Notes under the pieces: model-generated | Told to the model about the DNA's origin: nothing | What the model saw: the letters and a program-made list of their open reading frames with translations, nothing else | Databases searched by the model: none | Program-made: the position numbers and the translations under genes | Shown here: positions 12,433 through 22,439 of the stretch, one piece after another | Layout: each line of letters begins with the position of its first letter | Numbering within the stretch: the stretch's first letter is position 1 | Assembly (NCBI GenBank): GCA_963921825.1 | Contig: OY997592.1 | Location: 62,888,336-62,952,335 of the forward strand | Source of the DNA: Erodium maritimum | Taxonomy: Eukaryota; Streptophyta; Magnoliopsida; Geraniales; Geraniaceae | DNA: 64,000 nt | Direction: 5' to 3'

Positions 12433-12889
12433 TTAAGAAACTGGTGGCATCTCGATCCTCGATACGTCTTGTTTGGGTTCGAACGACCTCGTAACCGGGT
12501 AATGGAACTTGGTGGACGGGTAGGATTGGTTCTTTGGACTCCAATCGTTCAATTTATCCACTCTACCTATAAATTTCATGAAAACTATTTGCGTCATACA
12601 GAAACGGCCTCCGAAACATTTTTTCATCGTATAACGGCTTCGCTACGAAGTATTCAGATATAAGCCAGTCATGAGCATTGCTTCGATTTCTAAAAGCATA
12701 ATTTAGTTTGTGCTTTACCCAAATGGGGTTTGTCATTCGTTCCTCAACTTCCATAATTGTTGCCCATAAAGACTGAAACATCTGGTGTTCTGCCTGATGT
12801 GTCCTCTCCCGTAACGTTGTGTAGTCGATTGCGCCTCCATCATACTCCTCCTTGCTAATCGAATAGTTCATGACGGACCGAGATTTCAA
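12433..12889 (-). pseudogene. PIF/Harbinger (Pong-like) transposase relic, N-terminal part
   Basis: Minus-strand codons at 12889-12563 give WLISEYFVAKPLYDEKMFRR followed by PFLYDANSFHEIYR. This fits the conserved N-terminal block of Pong-like transposases (DYF...P.Y....FRRRFRM....F..I). The following block (LNDWSP, DRDATSF) continues in other frames. The DDE catalytic core is not visible here. The product would have been the cut-and-paste transposase; the copy is dead. Confidence 0.6.
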
Positions 12890-13575
12890 ATATTTCTAGA
12901 GGAAAATGAAACAATCGATGGTGTAATCCATTGTTTTACAACAAGTGAGGGTTTTTATATAGAAATTGTATCAGGAAAAAAAGCAAAATTAATTACAGTC
13001 AAACGATTATGATGATTGTGGTAAATGGCAGCAAAGGTACTAACATCGAAGAAGTTTTTTTGGGAGTCGCTTGTGGCCAGAATGGAGGACCTGTGGGGTA
13101 TGAAAGTAGAAGCGAAGCCCCTAGAAGGGGGTTTAGTGGCATTCTTTTTCAGGTCAGCAAGGGAAAGGGCGAGAGTTTTGGCAGGAGAGCCATGGGCATT
13201 CTGGGAATCAAAAGTATTGTTCACATATCTCAGGGCCCACATGCAGGTGGGAGATCTTAGCTTCCATCACTTCTCGGTTTGGGCTAGAGTATCTAACCTA
13301 CCGGTGGGTGCGTGGAACAAGGAGGTGGGTTTCCCAGTGGGGAATGCTCTAGGGGTCTACCAGGCGGTCGATGTGGATAGTTCATGCTGCTGCTGGGGAG
13401 ACTTCATGAAAGTTAGGATTCGGACTGACATCCGAGTCCCCCTCCAGAGTTAGATTTGGTTCCGGTTATCAGAATCTCAGGTACGAACACTTCTCCAGGT
13501 ATCGTATGAACATCTTTTAGACCATTGTTTTGGATGCAGCTGCGCGGGACACTTGTTTCCGGCATGCCCTATAGC

Positions 13576-14107
13576 CAAGGTTGTAAATGGCGCTAGGCGC
13601 TAGTCGGGCGGTGAGGACCCCTAGGCGTTAGGCGGGGACTAGTCGGGGCCTTGGCGGATTTAACTTTTTAATATTTTCAATTATTAATAAATATATATTA
13701 CACAAATATAATCAAAAATTCAAAATATAAACTATATTTGTATGATATAAAAAAAAACATAAAGTATCAAATTACAAAATACTAAACCAAATAATGCTCT
13801 CATTTTGATTTAACTATTTATTTTAATAAAAATATAAATTATAATGATGAACCACCAAAGAGGGACACGTGCCATATTCTTTTTATCAAGAAATTTAAGA
13901 CCATTAACATATCGTCTCTCTAACCTTTTCATCTCTTTTTTGAATGTCCGATTTCACAAACCAGAGTCCCAAATTTTTGTCTAATCGGGTGGGACGACGA
14001 GTCGGGTGGTTTTCGGATTTTGGGGCCTAGGCGAGTCGGGCGTTCTTATAGATTTTGGGGCGTAGGCGGGGGCCTAGGCGGACTAGGCGAGGACTTTTAC
14101 AACCATG
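13576..14107. mobile_element. Non-autonomous hAT element (MITE), 532 bp
   Basis: The terminal inverted repeats are CAAGGTTGTAAA at the left and TTTACAACCATG at the right, flanked by an exact 8-bp duplication CCTATAGC (13568-13575 and 14108-14115). An 8-bp duplication and a CA(A/G)GGTTGTAAA-type end are hAT hallmarks. Subterminal regions are crowded with CTAGGCG/CGCCTAG motifs, as hAT elements need for transposase binding. The middle is AT-rich and non-coding. It inserted into the zinc-knuckle codons of a LINE ORF1. Confidence 0.92.
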
Positions 14108-14286
14108 CCTATAGCTGGAGGAATCAGGGGACACTCCTTACGTGCCCCAGGAGATCCGAGGTCTGCTCTCGAGAAAGCAAAACACGGGAAGGCGTCTCCA
14201 GGGACCAATTGGGCTTACCTGAAAGGGGGAGCAAGGGGGGTAATTGGGACCCACGAACGCCACCTCCTCGGCAGGAGCAGGGAAAG

Positions 14287-14386
14287 GGGAGAGCTAGGTC
14301 CTACGAGACTGGGACTGAAGACATTCCATCTGCGTGGTTTGCAATGGAGAGAGCTAGGTCCTACGAGACCGGGACTGAAGACATTC
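14287..14386 (+). repeat. 60-bp direct repeat in the LINE ORF1 tail
   Basis: GAGAGCTAGGTCCTACGAGA and the next 18 bases occur at about 14288 and again 60 bp later with one C/T difference. The repeat keeps the reading frame. Confidence 0.85.
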
Positions 14387-14480
14387 AAGTTCTTAATACT
14401 TTCTTTTTCTAACATAACATTCATGTCGATATCGTGTCGTTACAACCCGGTTCAGACGTCCCCGAATCACGTTGTAACCA

Positions 14481-14960
14481 CTTGACATCCCCCCCCCCGT
14501 CATGATCGACTACAGTGGCCCCTGTAGTCGAATCGTGAAGGTACAAACACTTCAATTTTGTAGAAATTTGGGCATGACCCGTTTGAAAATTACACTAACC
14601 ATCCGCTTACGCGGGACATTCAAACCACAACCTGTACAAGCATTCAACACAATCACATAACACTGCAATTCATAGAAGCTATACACCTCGGGTCTCGGTA
14701 ATTACACTATTACCACCTGATCACGTCAACACTCAGTAATCAAGTGACCCAAACAATGACACCAATCAAAATGGTTCACTACAAGTACACGGTACCTAGA
14801 CAGGGCATCTTACTAAACTCGAGACTTTCCTTGTCTCGTTTCTACGCGTAGGACATTTCCGATTTGCGTTACCGACACACGGAAATTTAACGACCTAATT
14901 CTACCCACCTAATTGACGTACGGTCCGAAGTTTTTGAAAAACCAAGCTCTGATACCAAAT
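14481..14960 (-). mobile_element. Internal start of a long-LTR retrotransposon, with PBS
   Basis: Directly next to the LTR end at 14961, the minus strand reads TTTGGTATCAGAGCTTGGTT (about 14959-14940), the primer-binding site for initiator tRNA-Met. The remaining few hundred bases are non-coding leader. The element is incomplete: no gag or pol and no partner LTR were found. The left limit is approximate. Confidence 0.7.
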
Positions 14961-17135
14961 TGTCACGCCCCAAATCCGGTTTTGACCGACCTCGAGACGT
15001 GAACTAAGAACAATAATAAATAAACACGATTTATAAAAGCAATAAGTTCCAAAAAGGATAATTCGACCAATAAATCTGACAATACGAGTCGAAAGCTAGG
15101 AAAAACCATAACAAAATAGTTTAGTAACAAAATAGAAAGTACGTCTCTAGACCATACTAGACTAAGACCCTCGCTAGCTCCCAAGCTCCGAGAATCCCGC
15201 TAGACCAAATCTCACTCGAAACCTGTAGAACATTAAAATAGAAGGGTGAGCTTTCGCTCAGTAGGAAAAAGTAGATAAGGTGATGAGTATCCGCTCACCA
15301 CCCCGAGTAACCGTCCAATTAGGGCATACTAGCAAGGCAACACGACTAACGACAATTGCGGACTTTCCATAATCACAAACCACACTTACATGACTAATAT
15401 CACACTCAAATCACATCACATATCCAATCATCAAGCACACAATACACGGTAAACAACCACACGTCCCGTACAACAGTCCCCGAACTCCGACGGCTGTCCA
15501 CAACCCGACTCAACCATATCGTACCGGACCACACAACATCGGCCTAGATATCTTCCCAGAAACGCGACATCGGGGTACAAATCACGATACATCATACCGG
15601 ACCACACATCATCGGCCTAGATGTCTTCCCAGACCACACAGCATCGGGGTACGGATCACACCATCCTCGGCCTAGATACCCTACACTGGCATACCCCCTC
15701 GATGTAGGTATCGTACCGAAACTAGTAACACCGGGGGACCGCGTACGTGGGACAACACCCTCGGCCTAGATACCACCCTACACCAACATACCCCCTCGAT
15801 GTAGGTATCGTACCGGAATACCTCGTCTCCGAACATATAGTATCGGATCACATCCACGAATATCTCAAACGTGTCACACAGTCATGTTCAGATTAACAGC
15901 TTACCAAACCAACCAATATTACCGAACACACCACATCGGTCTATCATTCACCCGATCATATCACAAGCATTGGTTCAAGTCATACCAAACATATCAAACT
16001 TGTCATAACAACCAACATACCACACCGAGCATATCATATCATGATCCTCAATCTAACAACGGATAAACCACATATAAAGCATCACAATCGTCAATCATAG
16101 CATCACAACCAACACACAAACCTAAGGGCTCGACATGGCCCACATGCATTTCTACAGCACGACAATTCCCGAACTTACGGGCACGACATGGCCCGTAAGC
16201 TATCACTCATTTCACTCGTTCCTCACATCCTACATGCAATTCTAACAATTATAGCAAGTATTCACAACCTATATGCATACTAGTAACTTTCCGCAATTAA
16301 ACCGGTATTCGCTACTTTCCCCTACCTCGATCGCTATCCAAACGCTTAGTCACTTCGAGACGCCCTAAAAGCTTCCTCCGTCGTGCTCGCGTCCAACGTC
16401 TAAGATCACAAATTAATACGAGAATTAAGCGTAATTCAAGAGAGGTTTAGAGAGAAAACATTCCCAATTAACCCCAAAAGGGCTCGGTTATAGGTAACCT
16501 TCCTAATTACTCGAAATTCACCAAAATGGGCCCAAAAGCCCCAAATCTGATCTACCACGGTTCGGGTCACAGAGCCTTGACGGACTCCGTGACGGTTCGG
16601 GTCACGGAACCGTGAGGTTCCCCGTCACGGGTGACGTCACGGAACCGTGACGTGTGCTGTCACGGAGCCGTGACGTCTTCCGTCACGGTGCCTGTCACGG
16701 ATCTGTGACGGGTCTGACTATTCCGACCTTCTTCTTCCTCCAGCTTCTTTTTCCCGAAATTAAACCCTTAAAACTCCATTTTTGTCAACCAAAAACCTCC
16801 AAAACAGTCACATAATCGTCAATACTTCAATACCCATGATGGGTCTTCATCAAAACACTAAAAATCTAACTGATTTCTATCAAAAACACCCTCTTAACTC
16901 CAAAAATCAATCATCTAGGAATCCAACTCAAAACCCATTGAAACCCAACCATGTTCATGTCTTTTCTCCCAAACCCATAATCTAAATTTCAAAAAAAACG
17001 AAAATGGTTTGAAGATTCACCTTATAAATGGAGAATAGAAGAGGAAGATGATGATTTTTAGGGGATTTGAGAAGAAAACTAGGCCAAAACCACTCTTTTT
17101 CCTCCTTTCTTCTTCTTCAAGCTTCCATGGCTTTT

Positions 17136-17170
<35 letters not shown>

Positions 17171-17625
17171 AAATTTCGGCCAAGGTGTGTAAATGGGCTG
17201 AAATGTGCTCTTTGGTGGCTCTTAAACCTAATTTGATAGTGACTCATTTGCCATTTTGCCCAAAAGCCTTTCATGTCCAAAATTAAGGGTCAAAGGGTCA
17301 TTTCTCCCCTATTCCTTCTCACCCAAACCATCATGGACATGTGTCCATGTGGGGATCACCTCTACCCAAAAAATCTCAGTCTATTTAAATTAATTCCTTA
17401 AGACCCTCGATTTGACCGAATTTGACCCCGGGTTGACTTTTTCACAAAAACAGTCGTTTGAAAGAAAACGACCCAACTAAGCTAACCGTAACGATGGCTA
17501 AGCTTTTTGGGTCCCGAAAAGGTCCCGAATGACTCCCGGAGTCATCGGTTGACTTTTCCGATAGGAAGTCAACTTTCACCGAAAACCACCGGTTCGACCG
17601 GGATCGACGGGGGGCGGTTCTTACA
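14961..17625 (-). mobile_element. 5' LTR (about 2.67 kb) of a Ty3/gypsy-like element
   Basis: The plus strand reads TGTCACGCCCC at 14961 and ends GGCGGTTCTTACA at 17625, so the LTR has TG...CA ends. A tRNA-Met PBS lies just outside its left end, which makes this a 5' LTR on minus. The flanking 5-mers (CAAAT, CCCAG) differ, as expected for one LTR of an element rather than a solo LTR. Inside lie tandem sub-repeats (15530-15830, units with CGGCCTAGAT and CATACCCCCTCGATGTAGG), a palindrome cluster (16560-16720) and a CT microsatellite (about 17136-17170). The same LTR family ends at 1654, and a more distant relative occupies 33585-36302. Confidence 0.8.
16560..16720. repeat. Cluster of GTCACGG..CCGTGAC palindromes inside the LTR
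   Basis: At least six near-copies of (G)TCACGG followed at short distance by CCGTGAC occur in about 160 bp, several forming perfect inverted pairs. The same cluster is at 1-50, in the other LTR copy. This is seen directly; a role (protein binding or secondary structure) is unknown. Confidence 0.8.
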
Positions 17626-18300
17626 CCCAGGAAGGGGTTGGTCGGATGTATCTCCTTCCTGGCTGATAGATGGTGTTGGTTCCATCACCAGCCGACAAGA
17701 TTCTCCCCTACCAGTCCGGGGTCAACAATCCCGCGTTCAGGAGCCCTAAAAGTATCATTCCAGGGAGGACGACGCACGCTGACTTACCGGGGGAGATGTC
17801 AGTCCACCATTATTCCCCTCTCACTTGGTTGGCTCGACCAGTGCCATTTGGTAGAAATATGTTGTATCGGTATCTCCGGATGCTACCGCAGATTTCCCCT
17901 TCGGCCGCCCCTATGTCCGGAGCAAAGTTTATTTTCATGTTATTGCATTATGTTAGTTTCTTGGTTTATGGCATGTATGATGAGTACAAATATGTGCTCA
18001 TCGATCTACTTTACATTTCAGTAATAATAATATCATTTCTTCTAAAAAAAATTGATGATTGTGGTACATGTGGCAGAATCGGCACACTTCGTCATATTCC
18101 CCTCACCGATTCCACCGACATGTCGCTCGTTGATTCGGATGGCCAAAGTCGATTCTGTCGAAACAACTCTATCGACAGTCTACTGATTCGTAGATCGTCT
18201 AAAACTGTTGTGTAAATTCGACGAATCAATGGACTCGGATTTGACGAAACGATCGTAAAAAACATATTGGTCTTCCTATTATGTAGTATATCACAGTTCG
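17626..18300. other. No recognisable gene
   Basis: There is moderate-GC sequence to about 17930 with an open frame I cannot assign, then an AT-rich stretch. From about 18050 it may be the 5' leader of the RRM-type retroposon that follows. Confidence 0.5.
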
Positions 18301-19944
18301 AAGAAGAGAGAGACCCAACCTTCTAACGAGACCGCAACCAAAGTGAATCTCGATGGTCCCGATGGTCCCGTCCCGGCTTCGAAGTCGGCGACAGCTAAGA
18401 AGAAGGCTCAACAACCTCTTCGGACAGAGATGGAAGTATATCAAGGATCAAAGGTATATGTTTGCAACCTCCCGACTGGAACAACTGCGGAGTGGTTAAG
18501 GAATACGATGGGAACATACGGCGAGGTTGTTTCTACCATTGTCTGCAAGAGGCGAAACAAGAGAGGCTACCTCTTTGGTTTCGTTAATTTCAGATCAAAG
18601 GAAGTTGCCCTGATGGTGATCGACTCTTTTGATGGCTTTACTATCAACGGTCATAAATTATCGGTCGCCTTTGCCCGTTCTCGGTCCGGTGAATACGTGA
18701 ATCAGAGCACTCAAGCCCCGGAGAAGAACCATCTGATCCCGTTGGAGAAGGTTTTTGAAAACCTTAACAGGCAGCTCCGGCGAGACCCAATCCAGTCGGA
18801 TTCTCAGACCTGTGACGTTGATTTGGAACAGATAGACGTCGGTTTGGTTCTGCGGAATCCGGCGTCGAGACCAGCGCATCATTCTCCGGTGAGCACTCCG
18901 GCGTCGAAACCTGCACCATCGACGGGGAAGTTCAGCGGCCGTCGCGAGCTTCCTTCGGGAAAGATCGAAATTTCGAATCAATTTGAATTGATTCGCGATC
19001 ATGAGGCAGATCCCTCGATTTCTCCTCGCGCTATTACAGCAACAATCGAGCCTCCAAGCGTGATTTCAGCAGATCCCTCCTTGCGCGATTTCTGAGATTG
19101 CAGCAGACCAAATTTCGAAACAAATTGAATTGATTCGCGATCATGAGTCTCCTCGCGCGATTTCAGCAATCGAGCCTCCAAGCGCGGTTTCAGCAGATTC
19201 TGTCGATCCTCGCGCGATTTCAGTTATTGCAGCAGACGCAAATCCAGTCGTTGTACTGAAGGAGAGATCCATTTCGGGTGTTGGGCTGCTTATGGGTCCA
19301 GAAACCCAAGCCCATAATCCTATAGCAGGCTCAATGGAGTCCTCTATTAGTGGACCAGCTGTTACTAGGCCTGTGACAGGTCATGTGCGAACTGGGCTCA
19401 CTAACGCTACTTTTCGTCCGCCCTCGTGCATCGTGTTCTGATTTGGTGAAGAATTTTCCCCCCAAATCGGATTCCCGGGTTGTCTTCCTCCCTTAACCCT
19501 CCGTCAAGTTTTGATCAAGACTTTCCAGTTTGGTCGCCAGAAACAATTCAGAAGGTTAACGGGAAAGAAAAAAAGAAACCTCACCAGCCTTTTCGGGTTT
19601 CGACTCGCTCACTCTGTATGAGCGAAACTGAGAAGCTCGAGGCCCAGCGTAAAAATGAAGCTTGGAGACATTTTTTCGATACTGGGACTATGCTACAGAT
19701 AGAGTTCAAGGATGCTCCCCTTCTATCGATTAGTTCTTTGTACTTGGCAATATTTCCTTTTTTTTCATTTTTGCTTTGTTCTCGTTTTTTTTAGGAAGAT
19801 TCTCTTACCGTTTGTGGTAGAGTCTCTTTTGCAGGTTATTTGGGATAGCTTTTAGCGATCCTCTCTTTTTTCCCTATCTTGGGGCGAAAAGACCATGGGT
19901 TTTGTATTTTCAAAGCCTTAATAAAACCATCATTTATCAAAAAA
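18301..19944 (+). mobile_element. Non-LTR retroposon with an RRM ORF1 and no ORF2
   Basis: A 250-codon frame (18343-19095) holds a clear RNA-recognition motif: SKVYVCNLPTGTTAEWLRNT (RNP2 side) and RGYLFGFVNFRSKEVA (RNP1), then NGHKLSVAFARSRSG. The C-terminal part is low-complexity and contains a tandem duplication. After it, further open pieces run in other frames to about 19790. The element ends in a LINE-type tail (AATAAAACC, then poly-A at 19939-19944). No endonuclease or reverse transcriptase is present. RRM-type ORF1 proteins are known from some plant LINEs (for example the BNR group in beet). The 5' end is approximate and no convincing target duplication was found. A host RRM gene is a weaker alternative. 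Confidence 0.6.
18966..19250 (+). repeat. Tandem duplication of about 143 bp in the RRM ORF
   Basis: The block with TTGAATTGATTCGCGATCAT occurs at about 18981 and again at about 19125, each time followed by ATCGAGCCTCCAAGCG. The second copy is shorter and in another frame. Confidence 0.75.
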
Positions 19945-19996
19945 TATATATATATCATGATTGTTTTTCTAATTATACAAATCAGTTGTTCTCCTC

Positions 19997-21303
19997 GGGT
20001 TTCTCTCTTCCTTTCCCTTGTCTTGCCCTCGCTTAATCTCGGAGCCCCCTCGTTCTCCCTTTCCCTTCCCTTCCTCGCCTCTCCCCCGCCTCCTCACCAC
20101 GCCACCGGCCGTCCTTGTAGTAGATCTGGTTGTGGGAAGCTTTTCTTCTTCATTTTTGAGTCGATGGCTCCATATCTACACTGATTTTGGTCGCTGACGT
20201 CTCTTTTCTCCCCATTTTTTGGGCCCGCCGCGCGATGCTCTCCAACCCAAACCTCTCTCTGATCAGATCTGGAGTGGGAGGCTCTTCATCGTTGTTTATG
20301 GCCCTAGATCTGGCCTGGTGGTGGTTGCTTTGGGGACCCATCGCACGTGTACTCCTTCTTGGCCTTAGATCTGGCACTCCTTTCTACGGTGGTACTCCCT
20401 CACATGTGTCTTGGTGCTTGATACCGGATCTCGGTGCTCGTGGATCTTCGCTCCCTTCTCCATGGCCCTTGCCGGTGTAGGGGCTTGGTTCGGGTCCGTT
20501 GTTGTTTGTTGTCTGGACGGATTGTTTGAGTCGAAAGACTCGTGTTGGAGCGTCTCCTCGAGCGAATCGCGGCGTTTTTTGATTAAGTACTTCCCATCCG
20601 GTTTCCATATATTCCTTTAATCTCTGTTTTTCTTGTCTACTGATCACTGTCCTGGACTCATTTGGGGTCTAGGACATCACCGTTTAAAGGTGTTGGTATG
20701 CGGTGATGGTGGATCATTGGATCCCCGGTGAAAGCTAGATCAAGATTCTAGGGATTGGGCTATTCCGGTGGTGGTTCAGTCATCACTAGAATAAGGTTGC
20801 TACTCTGGTGTTGGCCAGCAACCGATTGCTTTCCCCTTTTAGGGGAGACAATAGCTGGGATTAGGTGGATCTGGTAGGGATAGGGGTGTGAGACTGTCGC
20901 TCAGTTCTCTTTGGCTGAGATTGGAGTTTGGTCGGGCAAGGTTTCTTCTTTAAGTTTGCTTATGCGCGCTTCATGGTTGGGAAAGCTGAGTTACAAGACT
21001 TGTTTTGTTTTACTTTCAGTTTAGGCCTTGTTGCCTTTAGGTTGGCCCCTGGTTGGGTCGTGTTTGTTTTGTTGGTTGGGCTAAGCTCGTGTTTGTTATA
21101 TTTATGTTGATGATTGTAATATTTAGGTCCTAAGACCTGTTGTTGTATCGATTCCCCTTGTTGGGAATCATCTGGTTTGAGGTTGCGCCTTCGTGGCTAA
21201 TGATCCTGTTTGTAAGTTGTTCTGAAGTCTATGCCCTTGTCCTTCGACTTCATTTTGAAGCCGTTGGATTATTTATAAAAAAAATCTCCTGATAAAAAAA
21301 AAA
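19997..21303 (+). mobile_element. Non-autonomous LINE-type retroposon, 1.3 kb, with poly-A and TSD
   Basis: An exact 11-bp duplication TTGTTCTCCTC flanks it (19986-19996 and 21304-21314), and the right end is a poly-A run. The 5' part is pyrimidine-rich (TTTCTCTCTTCCTTTCCC), typical of plant LINE 5' leaders. The 3' part is the T/G-rich non-coding tail of a LINE. I see no intact protein domain. It was moved in trans by LINE machinery (inference). Confidence 0.82.
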
Positions 21304-21314
21304 TTGTTCTCCTC

Positions 21315-22435
21315 TTTTCATTATCTTCGCTTTAGTATTAATCACCATGTAAATCCCTTTAATTGCCTTCGATGTGAACTCATGTCTTTTAGGGTGAAGA
21401 GAAAGACAATCTCAAACGACAATGATAGAGAGGACAAAAGATGATCAGATTGCGAGAGTGAAATTAGTAAGGAATGGTTCCTAAAGAGGATGGGCTAGGT
21501 TATGGATCACACGATAAGCCATCATCTTGTGTCCTACAGTTTCACCGTCGGTGGTGGTTTTGCAAGGTCGTGTAGTTCGGGCTCCTAACGGGCATGCCGC
21601 TACCAATAGCCCAACTCGCTTTCTCTTTATTTTTTTAATAATGGTTACGGTTGGTAGCTGTTATGAAGACGGCGTTGGCTTGGGCAGTAACAATGAGACC
21701 TGGTCTTCAGGTCAAGGCGTGGAGAACGTCAATGTCGCAATTAAGGGAGTTACTCTGTGGGGTTTTGTTACCATGATGGTATGACTCGCCGTTGTCACAA
21801 TAATAAGTTTTCTGGTGGTTGGGGTGATGCGAATCCATGTGGTCATGGATGACCAATTTCCTCGGTCATGGTGGAGGTGGAGAAGTTCCAACGAACCTTC
21901 GTCTTCCCGATAAAGGTATGGTCGGTAGTTGTTAAGACAAAGAGACTTTTATTCTGCCAGTAGTACCAATGAACAATCTAGCATACACCAACAATGACAT
22001 ATCGAGTTTTGATTGTCCCTCTTGACTTTCGCGATAGTAGTATAGATCGAGGATACAAGTCCCCGACATATTTGGTGGTTGCGGAAGTTCACTAACGGAG
22101 TGGGAACGAGATTATGGGATCGCATCTGGCGACATACTACTGGAAAACAGATTCCATATTTGTACCTAACAATGACATCATATCGGGAATTCTGGTAAAG
22201 GAACCCGTTCTCCTAGACCCGAGTCCAAATATCCGTCAAGGCATTTAGGAGATTCGATAATGGTAATGGTGCAATAGGCCGAGGGGCGGGAAGAACCCTC
22301 TCCTATAGAATTAGGACCTTATGGGCGAGTGACTGGGTTGATTCCCTTTAAGCATCATGCCCAGGGTGGGGTCGACCCCACCAAGTATCGAGTTATGTAT
22401 TTTCATACTTTCCATGTAGTTTCAAACAACTTTAT
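21315..22435. other. No recognisable gene
   Basis: Moderate-GC sequence with short open frames, none matching a family I know. An 85-codon frame on plus (21527-21784) has no recognisable motif. Probably a decayed transposon. Confidence 0.5.
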
Positions 22436-22439
22436 TTTT

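Larger units (their letters stand above)
13010..14480 (+). pseudogene. LINE ORF1 relic (DUF4283 + zinc knuckle) split by a hAT MITE
   Basis: Codons from 13025 give a DUF4283 domain: SKKFFWESLVARMEDLWGMK, GGLVAFFFRS, WAFWESKVLFTYL, HHFSVWARVSNLPVG, GFPVGNALGVYQAVD. After one stop (13451) the same frame gives LLDHCFGCSCAGHLFPACPI, a CCHC knuckle. The knuckle is interrupted at 13576 by the hAT MITE and the frame resumes at 14116 as AGGIRGHSLR. The tail contains a 60-bp direct repeat (14287-14386) encoding GELGPTRLGLKTF twice. No ORF2 is attached. As in the 1655-3060 relic, the protein would have bound LINE RNA. Confidence 0.8.

Noticed and set aside
15530-15830. Regularly spaced repeats as a CRISPR-like array
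   Set aside because: Units are degenerate, without unique spacers, and lie inside a plant LTR.
17121-17171. CT-rich run as a possible promoter element or coding region
   Set aside because: Simple microsatellite inside the LTR.
14956-17630. Solo LTR interpretation for 14961-17625
   Set aside because: Flanking 5-mers differ and a tRNA-Met PBS adjoins the left end, so it is a 5' LTR with some internal sequence.
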